In this document: positions 50,056-59,227 of the stretch, piece after piece | How the letters are laid out: each line of letters opens with the position of its first letter | How positions within the stretch are numbered: the stretch's first letter is position 1 | Assembly (NCBI GenBank): GCA_046262315.1 | Contig: JBHEMZ010000090.1 | Coordinates: 1 to 59,354, forward strand | Reading direction: 5' to 3' | Length of the DNA stretch: 59,354 nt | From: JACVRM01 sp046262315 | GTDB lineage: Bacteria > Actinomycetota > Thermoleophilia > Gaiellales > Gaiellaceae | Notes under the pieces: model-generated | The model's database searches: none | What the model saw: the letters and a program-made list of their open reading frames with translations, nothing else | What the model was told of the DNA's origin: nothing | Position numbers and translations under genes: made by a program

Positions 50056-51699
50056 CTAGAGCAAGTCGGATAGGTCGAGGCCGGCGGCGAACGCGTTGCC
50101 CTCGTGCGCGAGCGCGCCGTGGAGGTCGGCGCCACGCCCCGTGGGGATCACCTGCACGACGCCGAAGTTGAAGTCGGGCACGACGTCGCGCAGCTTCGAC
50201 TTGATCCCGAAGCCTACGTTCACCTCCTCGTCGACGTACACGCCGAGGACGAACGAGGTGTCCTCGGTGTTGCTGATCGCCGACGACGTCAGGGACACCG
50301 CTTTGAACGGCGGCACAAGCGACGTCAGGTCGAAGATGCAGCCGATGTGGATGTCGCCGGAGAGGAACATCAGGCTGCGCGGGGCGCCCGCATTGCGGTT
50401 GGCGAGCCGCGCCTTCCCTGCCTTGCGGATCAGGTCCGCTTGCTCGCGACGCGCGAACTTGTGCGACCACTGGTCGCGCACCTCGTCGATGTTGGAGAGC
50501 ATGAACTCTCCGAGATTGGCCGGCGTGCCCGTCAGCCGGGAGACCCGTGCGGAGACCGCCGCGAGCGCGAAGTTTCCGAAGGTCTTCCCCTTCGGCAGGT
50601 TGAGGAGCCGCTCGCGATCGCCCCGCTTGAACGCCTCGACGTCGTCCGTACGGCCGCCGACGAGCTTCATCACCTGCCCGTCCGGGTCCATCGACGCGAT
50701 CGGCGTCGGCGTGACGACCGCCAGCGCCTCGACGTCGGGAGGCAGGTTGGCGAAGACGTGCTCGATGAACGCCCACTGCTCTGGGCCGAGCGCCGGCAGG
50801 TCGTCGCGGAAGACGTCGCGGTCGCCGCGGCTGTCGAGGACCAGCACGGCCAAGCGCCCGCAGCGGAACGCAAACGGCATCGCCCGCCGCGTCCCGTGCA
50901 GTGGGGGCTCGCTGACGTAGTTTGGAAACCCCGGGTCGGCGATGTCGCCCGGCTGGGGGTTGTGACACCCCTGGAAGTGCCAGTACACGTCGCGCGCATC
51001 CTCGAAGTACGCGTTCAGCGCCGCGAAGATCTCGGCGCCCTTCGGGTGCTTCGCCACGAGCGTCGGGCTGGTTCCCGCCGACGAGCCCCAGCCGTCGTAG
51101 ATGTCGTGGTCGTCCCACATCATGTAGGTGGGCACATTCGCGAGCACCCGGTTGACCGGGTCGCGCGACCAGTTGAGGCGGTACTTCTCGGCCATCGCCT
51201 CGCGCCGCCGCGCCGGCGACGATTCGAGCTCCTCGTCGAACGTGTCGGGCTTGTCCTCGTCCATGTAGAGCTGGTCGCCCATCATCAGGACGAAGTTCGG
51301 CAGCGACCGTCCGACGAACTCGGAGAACGGCCGCCACGAACCGAGACCCTTGTCGATCGCGTTGCACGAGATCGGACAGAAGAGGACGTTCGCCATCGAG
51401 CCGGGCGGCGGCATCGTGCGGAACGAGCCGCTGCCCCCGGGCATGCGCCGTCCGAGGCGGAGGACGCTGTAGCGGTACTGCCACTCCGGGCGGAGGCCGG
51501 CCGCGACGGCGATCGCGGTCCGGAACTCGAGCACGCCCCCTTCGGTGCTCTGGAAGGGGAAGATGCCCGCGCCTTCGACGCGGAGCGCGTAGCGCGCCGG
51601 ATCGTCGACGACCTGGATCCAGACGCGGGCCGACGCGTCGTCGGTGTGGCCGACGACGGGGCCTAGCCGGAGCCGGTTGACCCGCCGGCGCGACCTCAC
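50056..51699 (-). CDS. PhoD-like alkaline phosphatase/phosphodiesterase
   Basis: The 547-residue protein has an N-terminal beta domain (LGPVVGHTDDASARVWIQVV) and a metallophosphatase domain: NFVLMMGDQLYMDEDKPDTF, PTYMMWDDHDIYDGWGSSAG (WDDHD is the metal-binding core of PhoD-type enzymes) and SLMFLSGDIHIGCIFDLTSL. No signal peptide is seen at the GTG start, whereas classical PhoD is exported, so it may act inside the cell or travel with its partner. The preceding gene ends 3 bases before it. Lack of a PHO box in front of the pair is notable. Confidence 0.82.
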   Translation of the reverse strand: MRSRRRVNRLRLGPVVGHTDDASARVWIQVVDDPARYALRVEGAGIFPFQSTEGGVLEFRTAIAVAAGLRPEWQYRYSVLRLGRRMPGGSGSFRTMPPPGSMANVLFCPISCNAIDKGLGSWRPFSEFVGRSLPNFVLMMGDQLYMDEDKPDTFDEELESSPARRREAMAEKYRLNWSRDPVNRVLANVPTYMMWDDHDIYDGWGSSAGTSPTLVAKHPKGAEIFAALNAYFEDARDVYWHFQGCHNPQPGDIADPGFPNYVSEPPLHGTRRAMPFAFRCGRLAVLVLDSRGDRDVFRDDLPALGPEQWAFIEHVFANLPPDVEALAVVTPTPIASMDPDGQVMKLVGGRTDDVEAFKRGDRERLLNLPKGKTFGNFALAAVSARVSRLTGTPANLGEFMLSNIDEVRDQWSHKFARREQADLIRKAGKARLANRNAGAPRSLMFLSGDIHIGCIFDLTSLVPPFKAVSLTSSAISNTEDTSFVLGVYVDEEVNVGFGIKSKLRDVVPDFNFGVVQVIPTGRGADLHGALAHEGNAFAAGLDLSDLL

Positions 51700-51702
51700 G
51701 GG

Positions 51703-53586
51703 TCAGCCCTGCGGCTCGTCCTGCTCGAGGGTCGCCGCGATCGCCGCGTGGATCTCCCCTTCGTCCTTCTCGGGCAGGATCGTCAGCGCCTCCGGTGCGG
51801 CCGTCCCCTCAACCCCCTCGAGCGCCGTGCCGAGCGGGCGTATCTGCGCGTTGTAGCGGCGGATCTCCGGGGCGACCTTCAGCGCCTTCGCGATCGTCCT
51901 CAGGTCGGTTGCGCCCGCCGCCTTCAGCCACCGGCGCTGCGCGGCGCTCAGGCCGAGCAGGTCCGCGCCCCGGTCGAAGCCGAAGTTGCGCTCGTCTTCG
52001 GCGTTCAGCTTCGACCAGCGGTCGAGCAGGACCTTGAGCACGCGCGGGTCGCTCGCCTTCACGGGCTCCTCGGGGAGCGTCTGCTGCTGCGACAGCAGCG
52101 TCCCGAGCTGCTGCTCGAGCGCGTTCCAGCGCGTGACGGTCTCGACCGCTCGGTCGCGGACGTTCTCGGCCTGCGCGGTCTTGATCCCGCCGACGTCGAT
52201 CACGCCCACGTCGATCGGCACGCGCACGAGCGGGCCGATCGACGACGAGCTGTCCTTCACGACCGTCCCTTCCTCCGACGTCGTCGCGAAGCACGTCGTC
52301 AGGAAGCGGTTCTCGCCGAGCAGGACTCCACGCTCGACGGGCGAGCGCGCCACTTCCTGCTCGTACTCCTCGCGCAGGAGCTCCAGCCAGATCTCGATGA
52401 ACGCCTTGTAGTTGACGCTGCCGCGCTTCTCGACGCCCGGATTCGCGTGCGGCGAGAGCACGATCGCCTCCACGATCCCAGGGAGGAGGCGAAGGGCCCA
52501 CAGCTCGACGACCGGCCGCCGGAACTCGTTCGCCGGCGAGAGGCCGCCGATCAGGTCGACGTCCAGCTCCTCCAGCGGCGTCCCGATTGGATAGACCCGG
52601 TTGAGGTAGTTGACGATCCGGGAGAGCTGGATCAGGTTGCCGTCGAAGCGCTCCTCGATCGTGAACGGCCCGGGCGGGCTGTCGAGAACGCAGACGCGGC
52701 GGAGGCGCGCGTCGACGCAGAAGTCCTCGTCGCGGGGGACGACCACGACGGCGGTGAACTCCTGGATCCCCTCGATGCCGCTCGACCGGCGGGCGAGGAG
52801 CTGGTTGAACCACAGGTTCGGGTCGGCGGGGTCGATGGACAACACCCCTAGCGGCCGAGGCATGAGCGAGAAGCCGAGGTGCGGCGTCCCGAGCGATTTC
52901 GCCCGCAGGAGCGTGAGCACGTTCTCGACCCGCGTCGTGTGGCTGACGAGCTCGCGGCGCTCCTCGGCAGCCTGCCGCTGCGTCGTGTCGACCGTCTGCG
53001 AGACGGCGCGATCGCTGGTGACGTCGGTCGTGGTCGTCCGAACGGACCCGCTCGCCCCGAAGATGCCGCCGACGACTGGGATCGGGACGGCGAACCCCGC
53101 GCTGGCGCCGGCGGAGACGGTCTTCGACCGGCTCGTCTGCGACTCGAACATCTGACTGCCGCTCTTGCCGAACGACTGGCCGTCGAACTCGCCCTCGTAC
53201 GCCTCGCCGCCGACGACGCCCGTCTGGATCATCTCCCGGCTCAGCGGCGCCGCCGCGTGGAAGTAGGGCCGGATCGTCCCGACGTCGCCGTTGCTGTTCC
53301 GGACGCGCAGGTCGAGCTGGAGATGGAAGACGGGCACGCCCTCACCGAGGAACGTCGAGACCAGCTGGGAGCGGTCGCGCGGGAAGGACGCCGGTGACAC
53401 CGAGACAAGGAACTTGAGGTAGATCAGCCGCTCATCTGCGGGCCGGCCGACGAGCGTCTCGGGGTCCGGCTCATGGAAGAACAGCGAGATGGAGGTCTGG
53501 TCCGGCTCACCCTCGACGAGCGGCTGCGTCGTCGCGGCGAGCCGCCACGGGATCTCGAGCGGAGGGAGGGGCTCTTCGTCGGCCAT
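51703..53586 (-). CDS. unrecognised 627-residue protein paired with the PhoD-like gene
   Basis: The protein starts MADEEPLPPLEIPWRLAATT and is well composed, but I recognise no family. Visible parts: a beta-rich N-terminal 170 residues (TSISLFFHEPDPETLVGRPA), a Ser/Thr-rich segment at about residues 140-200 (SQTSRSKTVSAGASAGFAVP, SGSVRTTTTDVTSDRAVSQT), a central alpha/beta part with VGVIDVGGIKTAQAENVRDR, and a C-terminal helical domain with LLGLSAAQRRWLKAAGATDL, which looks like a helix-hairpin-helix-like unit. No signal peptide or membrane helix. The gap of 3 bases to the phosphatase gene implies a joint function. Confidence 0.7.
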   Translation of the reverse strand: MADEEPLPPLEIPWRLAATTQPLVEGEPDQTSISLFFHEPDPETLVGRPADERLIYLKFLVSVSPASFPRDRSQLVSTFLGEGVPVFHLQLDLRVRNSNGDVGTIRPYFHAAAPLSREMIQTGVVGGEAYEGEFDGQSFGKSGSQMFESQTSRSKTVSAGASAGFAVPIPVVGGIFGASGSVRTTTTDVTSDRAVSQTVDTTQRQAAEERRELVSHTTRVENVLTLLRAKSLGTPHLGFSLMPRPLGVLSIDPADPNLWFNQLLARRSSGIEGIQEFTAVVVVPRDEDFCVDARLRRVCVLDSPPGPFTIEERFDGNLIQLSRIVNYLNRVYPIGTPLEELDVDLIGGLSPANEFRRPVVELWALRLLPGIVEAIVLSPHANPGVEKRGSVNYKAFIEIWLELLREEYEQEVARSPVERGVLLGENRFLTTCFATTSEEGTVVKDSSSSIGPLVRVPIDVGVIDVGGIKTAQAENVRDRAVETVTRWNALEQQLGTLLSQQQTLPEEPVKASDPRVLKVLLDRWSKLNAEDERNFGFDRGADLLGLSAAQRRWLKAAGATDLRTIAKALKVAPEIRRYNAQIRPLGTALEGVEGTAAPEALTILPEKDEGEIHAAIAATLEQDEPQG

Positions 53587-54001
53587 GCGGCCTCCTTCTG
53601 ATCATCCAGGCACCCCGGCGTGACTGGCGGCGAGCCGACCCTAACGGACCCTAACGGTTCCCGAGCGTGAGGAGGTCGCAGTGCCAGTCGTGCATGCCTT
53701 TTCGTTTTGGAAGACATTGCGCCGAGGAGGGGAGCCTTTCGTAGACTCCACGGGAGGCCGTCGCCCCAGCGGCAGATTGAGATGACGTCGCAGGGGAGTG
53801 CATATGGGCGGTTCCAGCGAGCAATGCGGCGCCGGCAGCGCGCGACTGGCGCGCACCCGCGGCCGCCGGCGAGCGCCGAATCGCAGCCGCGCGCACTTTT
53901 CCGCGCGCAGTGGCGCGGCGCTCGGAGCTCCGAGCAGTGAGGGCTACTCCGCGCATGTTCGTGCTCGGACCTTCAATCGGGCTACCCCCGGTCGCGCTCG
54001 G
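53587..54001. other. 415-base region with repeat copy B, a tandem decamer and a palindrome
   Basis: ACCCTAACGG occurs twice in tandem (53638-53647, 53648-53657), about 50 bases before the start of the 627-residue protein gene, and may be an operator. The 47-bp repeat copy B lies at 53838-53884. GCTCGGAGCTCCGAGC (53920-53935) is a perfect 16-bp palindrome. No gene was recognised. Confidence 0.5.
53838..53884 (+). repeat. 47-bp direct repeat, copy B
   Basis: Second copy of the repeat at 47103-47149, in the same orientation and 6735 bases downstream, differing at one position. It lies outside any recognised gene. Confidence 0.7.
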
Positions 54002-55990
54002 TCATGGGTCCACCCTGAACGGCACGCTGACGGAGGCCGGCGCGTGCTTACCCAGACGCGGAACCGACACTTTCAGCAGATACCGCCCAGGCCGAACGGT
54101 GATCACCGGAGAGGCGGAGGCGACACCGCTCGCGTCGGTCGTCGCAGTTGCCGTCTGCGCGCCCGCGAGCCCGAAGAGGCGGAACTGGACGCTCTCGCCG
54201 GAGATCCCAGGCGCACTGTTGTCGTCTGGATTCGTCAAGGCGGCTTGGAACGAGGCCTCCTGACCTTGCTGTGCACTCGCGGCCCCGGTGTACGCCACCG
54301 CCGTGCGATCGAGGACCACGTTGAGCTCGATCGGCGCCGTGGAGGCGACCGTTGAATCGCTGGTGCTCGCGCCGCGCGCAGTGTAGGTTCGAACGCCGAC
54401 GGGAGCGTCCGCAGGCGGCGTCAGGGTGACGTCGGCGAAGGCGGACACGTGGGGGTCGAGCTCCTTGGTGACCGGCTCTACGGGCCAGCCGCCCGCGTCG
54501 AGCGTGAACGTGAACGTATCGGCCTCCTCGCCGGTGTTCTCGACACCAAAAGCAACGACGCTCGCCTCCTCCGGAGTGACCGCTACGCGCAGCGGCTGCC
54601 CCGAGGGCGTGGTCGGATCGACGAGCACTCCAGGTCCGCGGACGTCGAAGTAGACGCGCATGATCGGTGCCGCAGGCGGGATCGCACGGACGCTGATGTT
54701 GCCGGGGAGGATCGAGGCAACGCGGATTTCCGCGGTGCCGGGGTCGCTGGGATCCCATGCGTCCCGATTGCTGCCGGGGTAACTCGCCGGAGGAACTCCT
54801 CCGATCGGCCGGAGAAGCGTGATCGGGCGGCCTAGTCGCGCGTCTATGTTGAAGAGCGAGTCGTTGAGGCCCCAGATCACGAGGCCGGTATCTGAAGCAC
54901 CGCTGTCATACCCGCTCTGGCTGCGGTTCTCCACCATCGCGTATTCCGCTTGCCCTTGCGCGGGGCGATACCTATCCGGGTCGTACAGGAGAAACGACTC
55001 GTCCTGTGCGACAACGTCACCCGCCGGCTGGAACTCGGTCTTGAACCGTCCGATGTTGTAGTAGCCGTCCTCGACGACCACGGTCGGATACCGCCAGCCG
55101 ATGTGCATCTTCTGCCAGACGCTCGTCCGGCGAAACGATTCAGCGGCGCCGCAGGTGGGGCCGGCAAGATCGAGCCCTCCGACCCCGTAGTCGTACAGGT
55201 CGGGCATATTGAAGATGAGGTGTCCCGTCTCGTGCATGATCGTCGTCAGGTTCGCGATCGTGCCGGCGGCCGTGTCCGTGCCGACGATCGACATTTGCAA
55301 ACCGGTGAGCTCCTTGCCGTCAAGCTTTCGCCCCGACGCGACCTGCCGTGCGAGGCCGCAGCGAAGGGGCACTGCGCCTGTGAAGAGGAAGTGGGCGACG
55401 AGCTCGTCGTTTCGAATCTTGCCGTCGTTGTTCCGGTCGAAGACGGAGAAGTCGAGGCTGCTGTCGGCGGCGTTCACCACCGCGCGGAGCTGATCTCGCT
55501 GGTCCTTGTACTGAAAAATCTGCCCGTGGCTCTCCATCTTCACGACGACGATGCCGTCGTTCACCGCGCCGGCGGCGGTGGTGTTCGGCTCGAAAGCGGG
55601 CGTCAGGTTGAGGCTGCCTCTAGATTCGTCGGCGAAGAATTCGGCCACGCTGGGGACGGGCAGTCCGAAGAACTGCCCGAAGAACTGCCCCCGCGCCCAG
55701 GGCGCATCGAGGCCCGGGCGCGGGATGTTGTCGAACTTGACATAGATGACGAGCATCGGCCGCGAGGTCGTGCCGCCCCGGAACGAGTAGAGCGGCGAAT
55801 GCGGCGCATTTCGATGCGCGAAGTCCGGGAGGACGGTCGGGTACGGCGGGCGCGCGGCGGCGGGCGCCGCCAGCGCCGTGACGCACAGGCCCAGGGCCAG
55901 GACAAAAGCGAGGCGGAGAGGTCTGGGACGCGTCCTGCGGCGGGCGCGTCGGTCGTCGGAAGGTTCAGCGGTGGGGGCTGCTACGCGCAT
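54002..55990 (-). CDS. secreted M6-family metalloprotease
   Basis: The 662-residue protein has a long Arg-rich start and a signal segment (LRLAFVLALGLCVTALAAPA), an M6/immune-inhibitor-A type catalytic domain with TIMHETGHLIFNMPDLYDYG (zinc site His253, Glu254, His257, with the Met-containing turn) and an EF-hand-like loop DRNNDGKIRNDE (Asp185-Glu196). The C-terminal 300 residues are beta-sandwich domains (VENTGEEADTFTFTLDAGGW). It digests proteins outside the cell. Nothing near indicates its regulation. Confidence 0.85.
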   Translation of the reverse strand: MRVAAPTAEPSDDRRARRRTRPRPLRLAFVLALGLCVTALAAPAAARPPYPTVLPDFAHRNAPHSPLYSFRGGTTSRPMLVIYVKFDNIPRPGLDAPWARGQFFGQFFGLPVPSVAEFFADESRGSLNLTPAFEPNTTAAGAVNDGIVVVKMESHGQIFQYKDQRDQLRAVVNAADSSLDFSVFDRNNDGKIRNDELVAHFLFTGAVPLRCGLARQVASGRKLDGKELTGLQMSIVGTDTAAGTIANLTTIMHETGHLIFNMPDLYDYGVGGLDLAGPTCGAAESFRRTSVWQKMHIGWRYPTVVVEDGYYNIGRFKTEFQPAGDVVAQDESFLLYDPDRYRPAQGQAEYAMVENRSQSGYDSGASDTGLVIWGLNDSLFNIDARLGRPITLLRPIGGVPPASYPGSNRDAWDPSDPGTAEIRVASILPGNISVRAIPPAAPIMRVYFDVRGPGVLVDPTTPSGQPLRVAVTPEEASVVAFGVENTGEEADTFTFTLDAGGWPVEPVTKELDPHVSAFADVTLTPPADAPVGVRTYTARGASTSDSTVASTAPIELNVVLDRTAVAYTGAASAQQGQEASFQAALTNPDDNSAPGISGESVQFRLFGLAGAQTATATTDASGVASASPVITVRPGRYLLKVSVPRLGKHAPASVSVPFRVDP

Positions 55991-56005
55991 ATCGTTCCTC
56001 GAGTC

Positions 56006-57490
56006 CTAGTCGTGGATCACCACCGTCGCGCTAGCCGTTCGCTTGCCGAAGCCGCGGAGCGTGATCGTGTTGTCGTCACCGGGCTCCATGGCGGAGGCGA
56101 CGTCGAGTGTCCGCGCCTCACCGTCCCGCAGGCCGGTGACGTTGAAGGCGTGGCCGTTTACGGTGATCTTCAGTCGCCGCAAGCCCGGCGCGCCGTTCAC
56201 GATCGAGAGCTGATGTTCGGCGCCGGGCAGGTTCGTGTAAGTCTGCGCGGCCGGCCGGCCTCTGACCACGACGGTGATCACCGGGTCGCAACGGGTGATG
56301 TTCCCGACCATGTCTTCGGCCTCGAGTGCGAGCTGCGACGTGGCGTTGTTGTCGACCTTGGTCGCCCGCACGACCACGGCGTCCGTCGTCCCCATGCTGA
56401 AGCCCGTCGTCATCGTGGTGGCGTTCGCGGCCTTCGTGACCGTGACCCGCTTGAGACCGGTGCCGGGATCGCGAACGGTTACCTCGATGAACTTCTTGCC
56501 GCCCGACGTCCCGATCCCCGTCAGGTTGCAGGTCGGCCTCGCCGCATCCTGACCGACCCTGAGCTCGCCGAACACGGCGAGACCACCGAGCGCGGTGTTC
56601 GCCATCCCGTCGAAGAGCGTGAACAGCTGCCCGGTCTCAATGGTGAGCCTTGCAATCGTGCCGTCGTTCAGGTCGCCTACCCAGAACGTCCTCGCATCGG
56701 GGTCCAGCGTCAGGGCGAAGAGCAGGCTCGTGTTCGGCACGGTGTACGTCCGCATGACGGTGCCCGAAGCGCTCAGCCGGAAGACGCGGCTCGTGCACGC
56801 GACGAGCACCTCGCCGTTCGGGCGTATCCGCAACCCGTCGCAGGGGTCGGTCGAAAACCCGGTCGCGAAGTCGGCGAGCTGCGCGCCGGTGCAGACGTTG
56901 AACCGCTTTACGCTGGCACCTTCCGAGGTGTAGTACATCGTGCACCGGTCGGCGGCCAGGTCGATCCAGTCGGTCCCCCGGTTCTCGGTCGCGGCGTCGA
57001 AGCGGGCGAGCAGGTTGCCGTCGGTGTCGAACTTGAGGATGTCCGCGTCGCCGTCGGACTGGCCGACGTAGATGTTGTTCGAGGCGTCGACAACGCAGCT
57101 CTCGGGATCCGCGTCGAAGCCGGAGCCGAAATCGGCGGCGAGCACGCCGCCCTGGGCATTGAACTTCGTCATGCCGTTCGCGTCGAAGTTGGTCGAGTAG
57201 AGGTTGCCCTCCGAGTCGAAGCACATGCCGCCGTTGAAGAACGTGTCGGTGGTGGTCATGAGCTTCTCTTTCAGCGCACCACCGGCCGCGAACTCATTGA
57301 TCGTGCTCTCTCCCCCGGCTGCGAAGACGACGCCGCGCGTGTAGGGAATGTGGTCGGCCGAGGCGCGCACCGCCGTAACGAGGAAGGCGGCCGCCACAAG
57401 AACGGCCGTTGCAGCTACGCGCTCGAGGGTGCTACGAGTTTTAGGATTGCGCCTTCGCCGACGCGAGACCGATCCTCCAGCTTCCGCCAT
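56006..57490 (-). CDS. secreted NHL/SMP-30-like beta-propeller protein
   Basis: The 494-residue protein has GGAGGGC before the ATG at 57490, a signal peptide (AATAVLVAAAFLVTAVRASA) and about six propeller blades with recurrent FDSEGNLYSTNFDANGMTKF, VDASNNIYVGQSDGDADILK and LRIRPNGEVLVACTSRVFRL. A C-terminal beta domain of about 170 residues follows (RPTCNLTGIGTSGGKKFIEV). This is a repeat scaffold or lactonase-like protein; no catalytic residues were identified. It lies just upstream of the M6 protease on the same strand, 15 bases apart, so both may be secreted together. Confidence 0.75.
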   Translation of the reverse strand: MAEAGGSVSRRRRRNPKTRSTLERVAATAVLVAAAFLVTAVRASADHIPYTRGVVFAAGGESTINEFAAGGALKEKLMTTTDTFFNGGMCFDSEGNLYSTNFDANGMTKFNAQGGVLAADFGSGFDADPESCVVDASNNIYVGQSDGDADILKFDTDGNLLARFDAATENRGTDWIDLAADRCTMYYTSEGASVKRFNVCTGAQLADFATGFSTDPCDGLRIRPNGEVLVACTSRVFRLSASGTVMRTYTVPNTSLLFALTLDPDARTFWVGDLNDGTIARLTIETGQLFTLFDGMANTALGGLAVFGELRVGQDAARPTCNLTGIGTSGGKKFIEVTVRDPGTGLKRVTVTKAANATTMTTGFSMGTTDAVVVRATKVDNNATSQLALEAEDMVGNITRCDPVITVVVRGRPAAQTYTNLPGAEHQLSIVNGAPGLRRLKITVNGHAFNVTGLRDGEARTLDVASAMEPGDDNTITLRGFGKRTASATVVIHD

Positions 57491-57747
57491 CGCTGCCCTC
57501 CGCCCTTTCTTTCTGGTCTCGCGGATGCCAGGCCGGGACGCAAGCCCCGGGCTGCCACGCCGTCTCAGCAAAGTCTCTTCCGCGTCACCTTCCCGTGCGA
57601 CGGTGCTCCGTCGTTTCGCGGCGTCGTCGGGCTCCTCGCACTGGCCGATCATCCGCCTTGCGGAGCGACCAGTCAACCGCGCGCGGCAGACTGCCGAGAC
57701 GACGGCTCCGACAGGCTCGTCCTCGACTGGCGGCACAGGCAGAGACG

Positions 57748-58250
57748 ATGGCCGACGTGCGAGTCGCCATCCGCGACATCCTGGACGAGCTTCCGGCCGA
57801 GCCGTATCCGCGGCCCATATACGACGCCAAGGTGCAGGCGGTATTCGACCACGTCTGCACGGCGTACGGCGACGACGGCAGCAGCGTCTACGAAGAGGCG
57901 TTGCCCGTGCCCGCCACGGGGCGTCGGACGCAGCACCGGCGGTCGACGAGGTCACCGAGTCGGTCGTCCGGAGGATCCGCTCCGACGCGGAGTTCGCGGA
58001 ACTCGTGGCCAAGCACCTGCGCGGCGAAGCGCCGACCTTCGCGAGATCCATCGACGAGCTCATGGATAACGACGAGGACGACGCAGTCAAGTTCAAGTCA
58101 ACGGCGCGCTGGGATTTGCGCGAGGAGCGTCGGCACCCTGCGCTCGAGGACGCGATCGTCAAAACCGTCGCCGCGTTCCTCAACTGCGAGGGCGGCACGC
58201 TGCTGATCGGCGTCGGCCCCGACCGCTCGCTAGTTGACGTGCCTACATAG
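57748..58250 (+). pseudogene. type I restriction subunit (HsdR) C-terminal fragment fused to an AlbA_2-like domain, frameshifted
   Basis: The frame from 57748 reads VRVAIRDILDELPAEPYPRP and YDAKVQAVFDHVCTAYGDDG, the C-terminal helical region of type I HsdR. After about 57895 the sensible frame shifts: VTESVVRRIRSDAEFAELVA, then FKSTARWDLREERRHPALED and IVKTVAAFLNCEGGTLLIGV, an AlbA_2/Schlafen-type domain cut off at 58250 by the IS481 element. The helicase and nuclease parts of HsdR are absent. With the hsdM piece at 47264, in the same direction, this marks the two ends of one disrupted locus. Confidence 0.7.
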
Positions 58251-58333
58251 GTTCTGAACGGCTGATGGTTACGTCCGGCCCTCCTTCGAGGCTGTGGGTC
58301 TCGCTGAAGACCACGGCTCGAAGGAGGGCTCGG

Positions 58334-59227
58334 ATGCAGCTGCACCGTAACGCGAAGCTCGGATTGGCCGGTCGTTTCGCGCTTGTTAGCGCGGTCGAGA
58401 GCGGCGTCTCGATTCGAGAAGCGGCGAGACGCCATGGCGTCTCGCCGGCGACCGCTTGTGAGTGGTGGCATCGCTGGCGCGACGCCAGCGCGTCGGAGCG
58501 GGGATCGCTCGTGTGCCTGCTCGACCGCTCGAGTCGGCCGCGTTCGTCCCCGCGGATGCTCTCGCCGCGGGACCAGGAGCGGATCTGCGAGGCGCGCCGC
58601 AAGACCGGCTGGGGGCCGCGGCAGCTCGCCGCTCGACTCGGCCGCCCGCACGCAACGATCTCGAAGACGCTCAAGCGCAACGGCTGCTCGCGTCGCGAGC
58701 GGGCGCCGCGCGAGCCGGCCAACAGGTATGAGTGGCCCTGCCCCGGCGACCTGTTGCACATGGATTCATCGAGCTACGCTCGTTTCGAGCGACCAGGCCA
58801 CGCCGTCACCGGCGACCGACACACGAGCGGCGCCGACAAGCGCGCCGCCGTCGGCTACGACTACGCCCACGCCGTCGTCGACGACCACTCCAGGCTCGCC
58901 TACGCCGAGCTGCTCCCCAACGAGCGTGCCGACACCGTCGTCGCCTTCACCAAGCGGGCGCTTCGCTTCTTCGAGACGCACGGCATCCAGGCCAAGCGGC
59001 TGATGACCGACAACGCCTGGTGCTACACCCACAGCCGTGACTTCCGCAGCCTGCTCGCCGCTCGCGGGATCAAACACCTGACCACCGAGCCCTACCGGCC
59101 GCGCACGAACGGCAAGGTCGAACGCTTCCACCAGACGATGGCGCGCGAATGGGCCTACGGCCTCCACTACCGTCACAGCAGCGCCCGTCACCGCGCCCTG
59201 CCACACTGGCTCAACCACTACGGATGA
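58334..59227 (+). mobile_element. IS481-family transposase, C-terminally truncated
   Basis: The protein starts MQLHRNAKLGLAGRFALVSA with HTH segments (SIREAARRHGVSPATACEWW, GPRQLAARLGRPHATISKTL). The DDE core shows LLHMDSSSYARFERPGHAVT, DDHSRLAYAELLPNERADTV and YRPRTNGKVERFHQTMAREW, where Asp, Asp and Glu are in place. The reading stops after PHWLNHYG, about 25 residues before the usual RPHSALGG-type end. The left end of the element is probably near 58258, where it cuts the AlbA_2-like domain. The terminal repeats were not identified. Confidence 0.85.

Noticed and set aside
53920..53935. 16-bp palindrome GCTCGGAGCTCCGAGC as an operator or dif-like site
   Set aside because: It is perfect, but no gene starts close to it and it lacks the layout of known recombination sites. 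It is noted only as part of the intergenic region.
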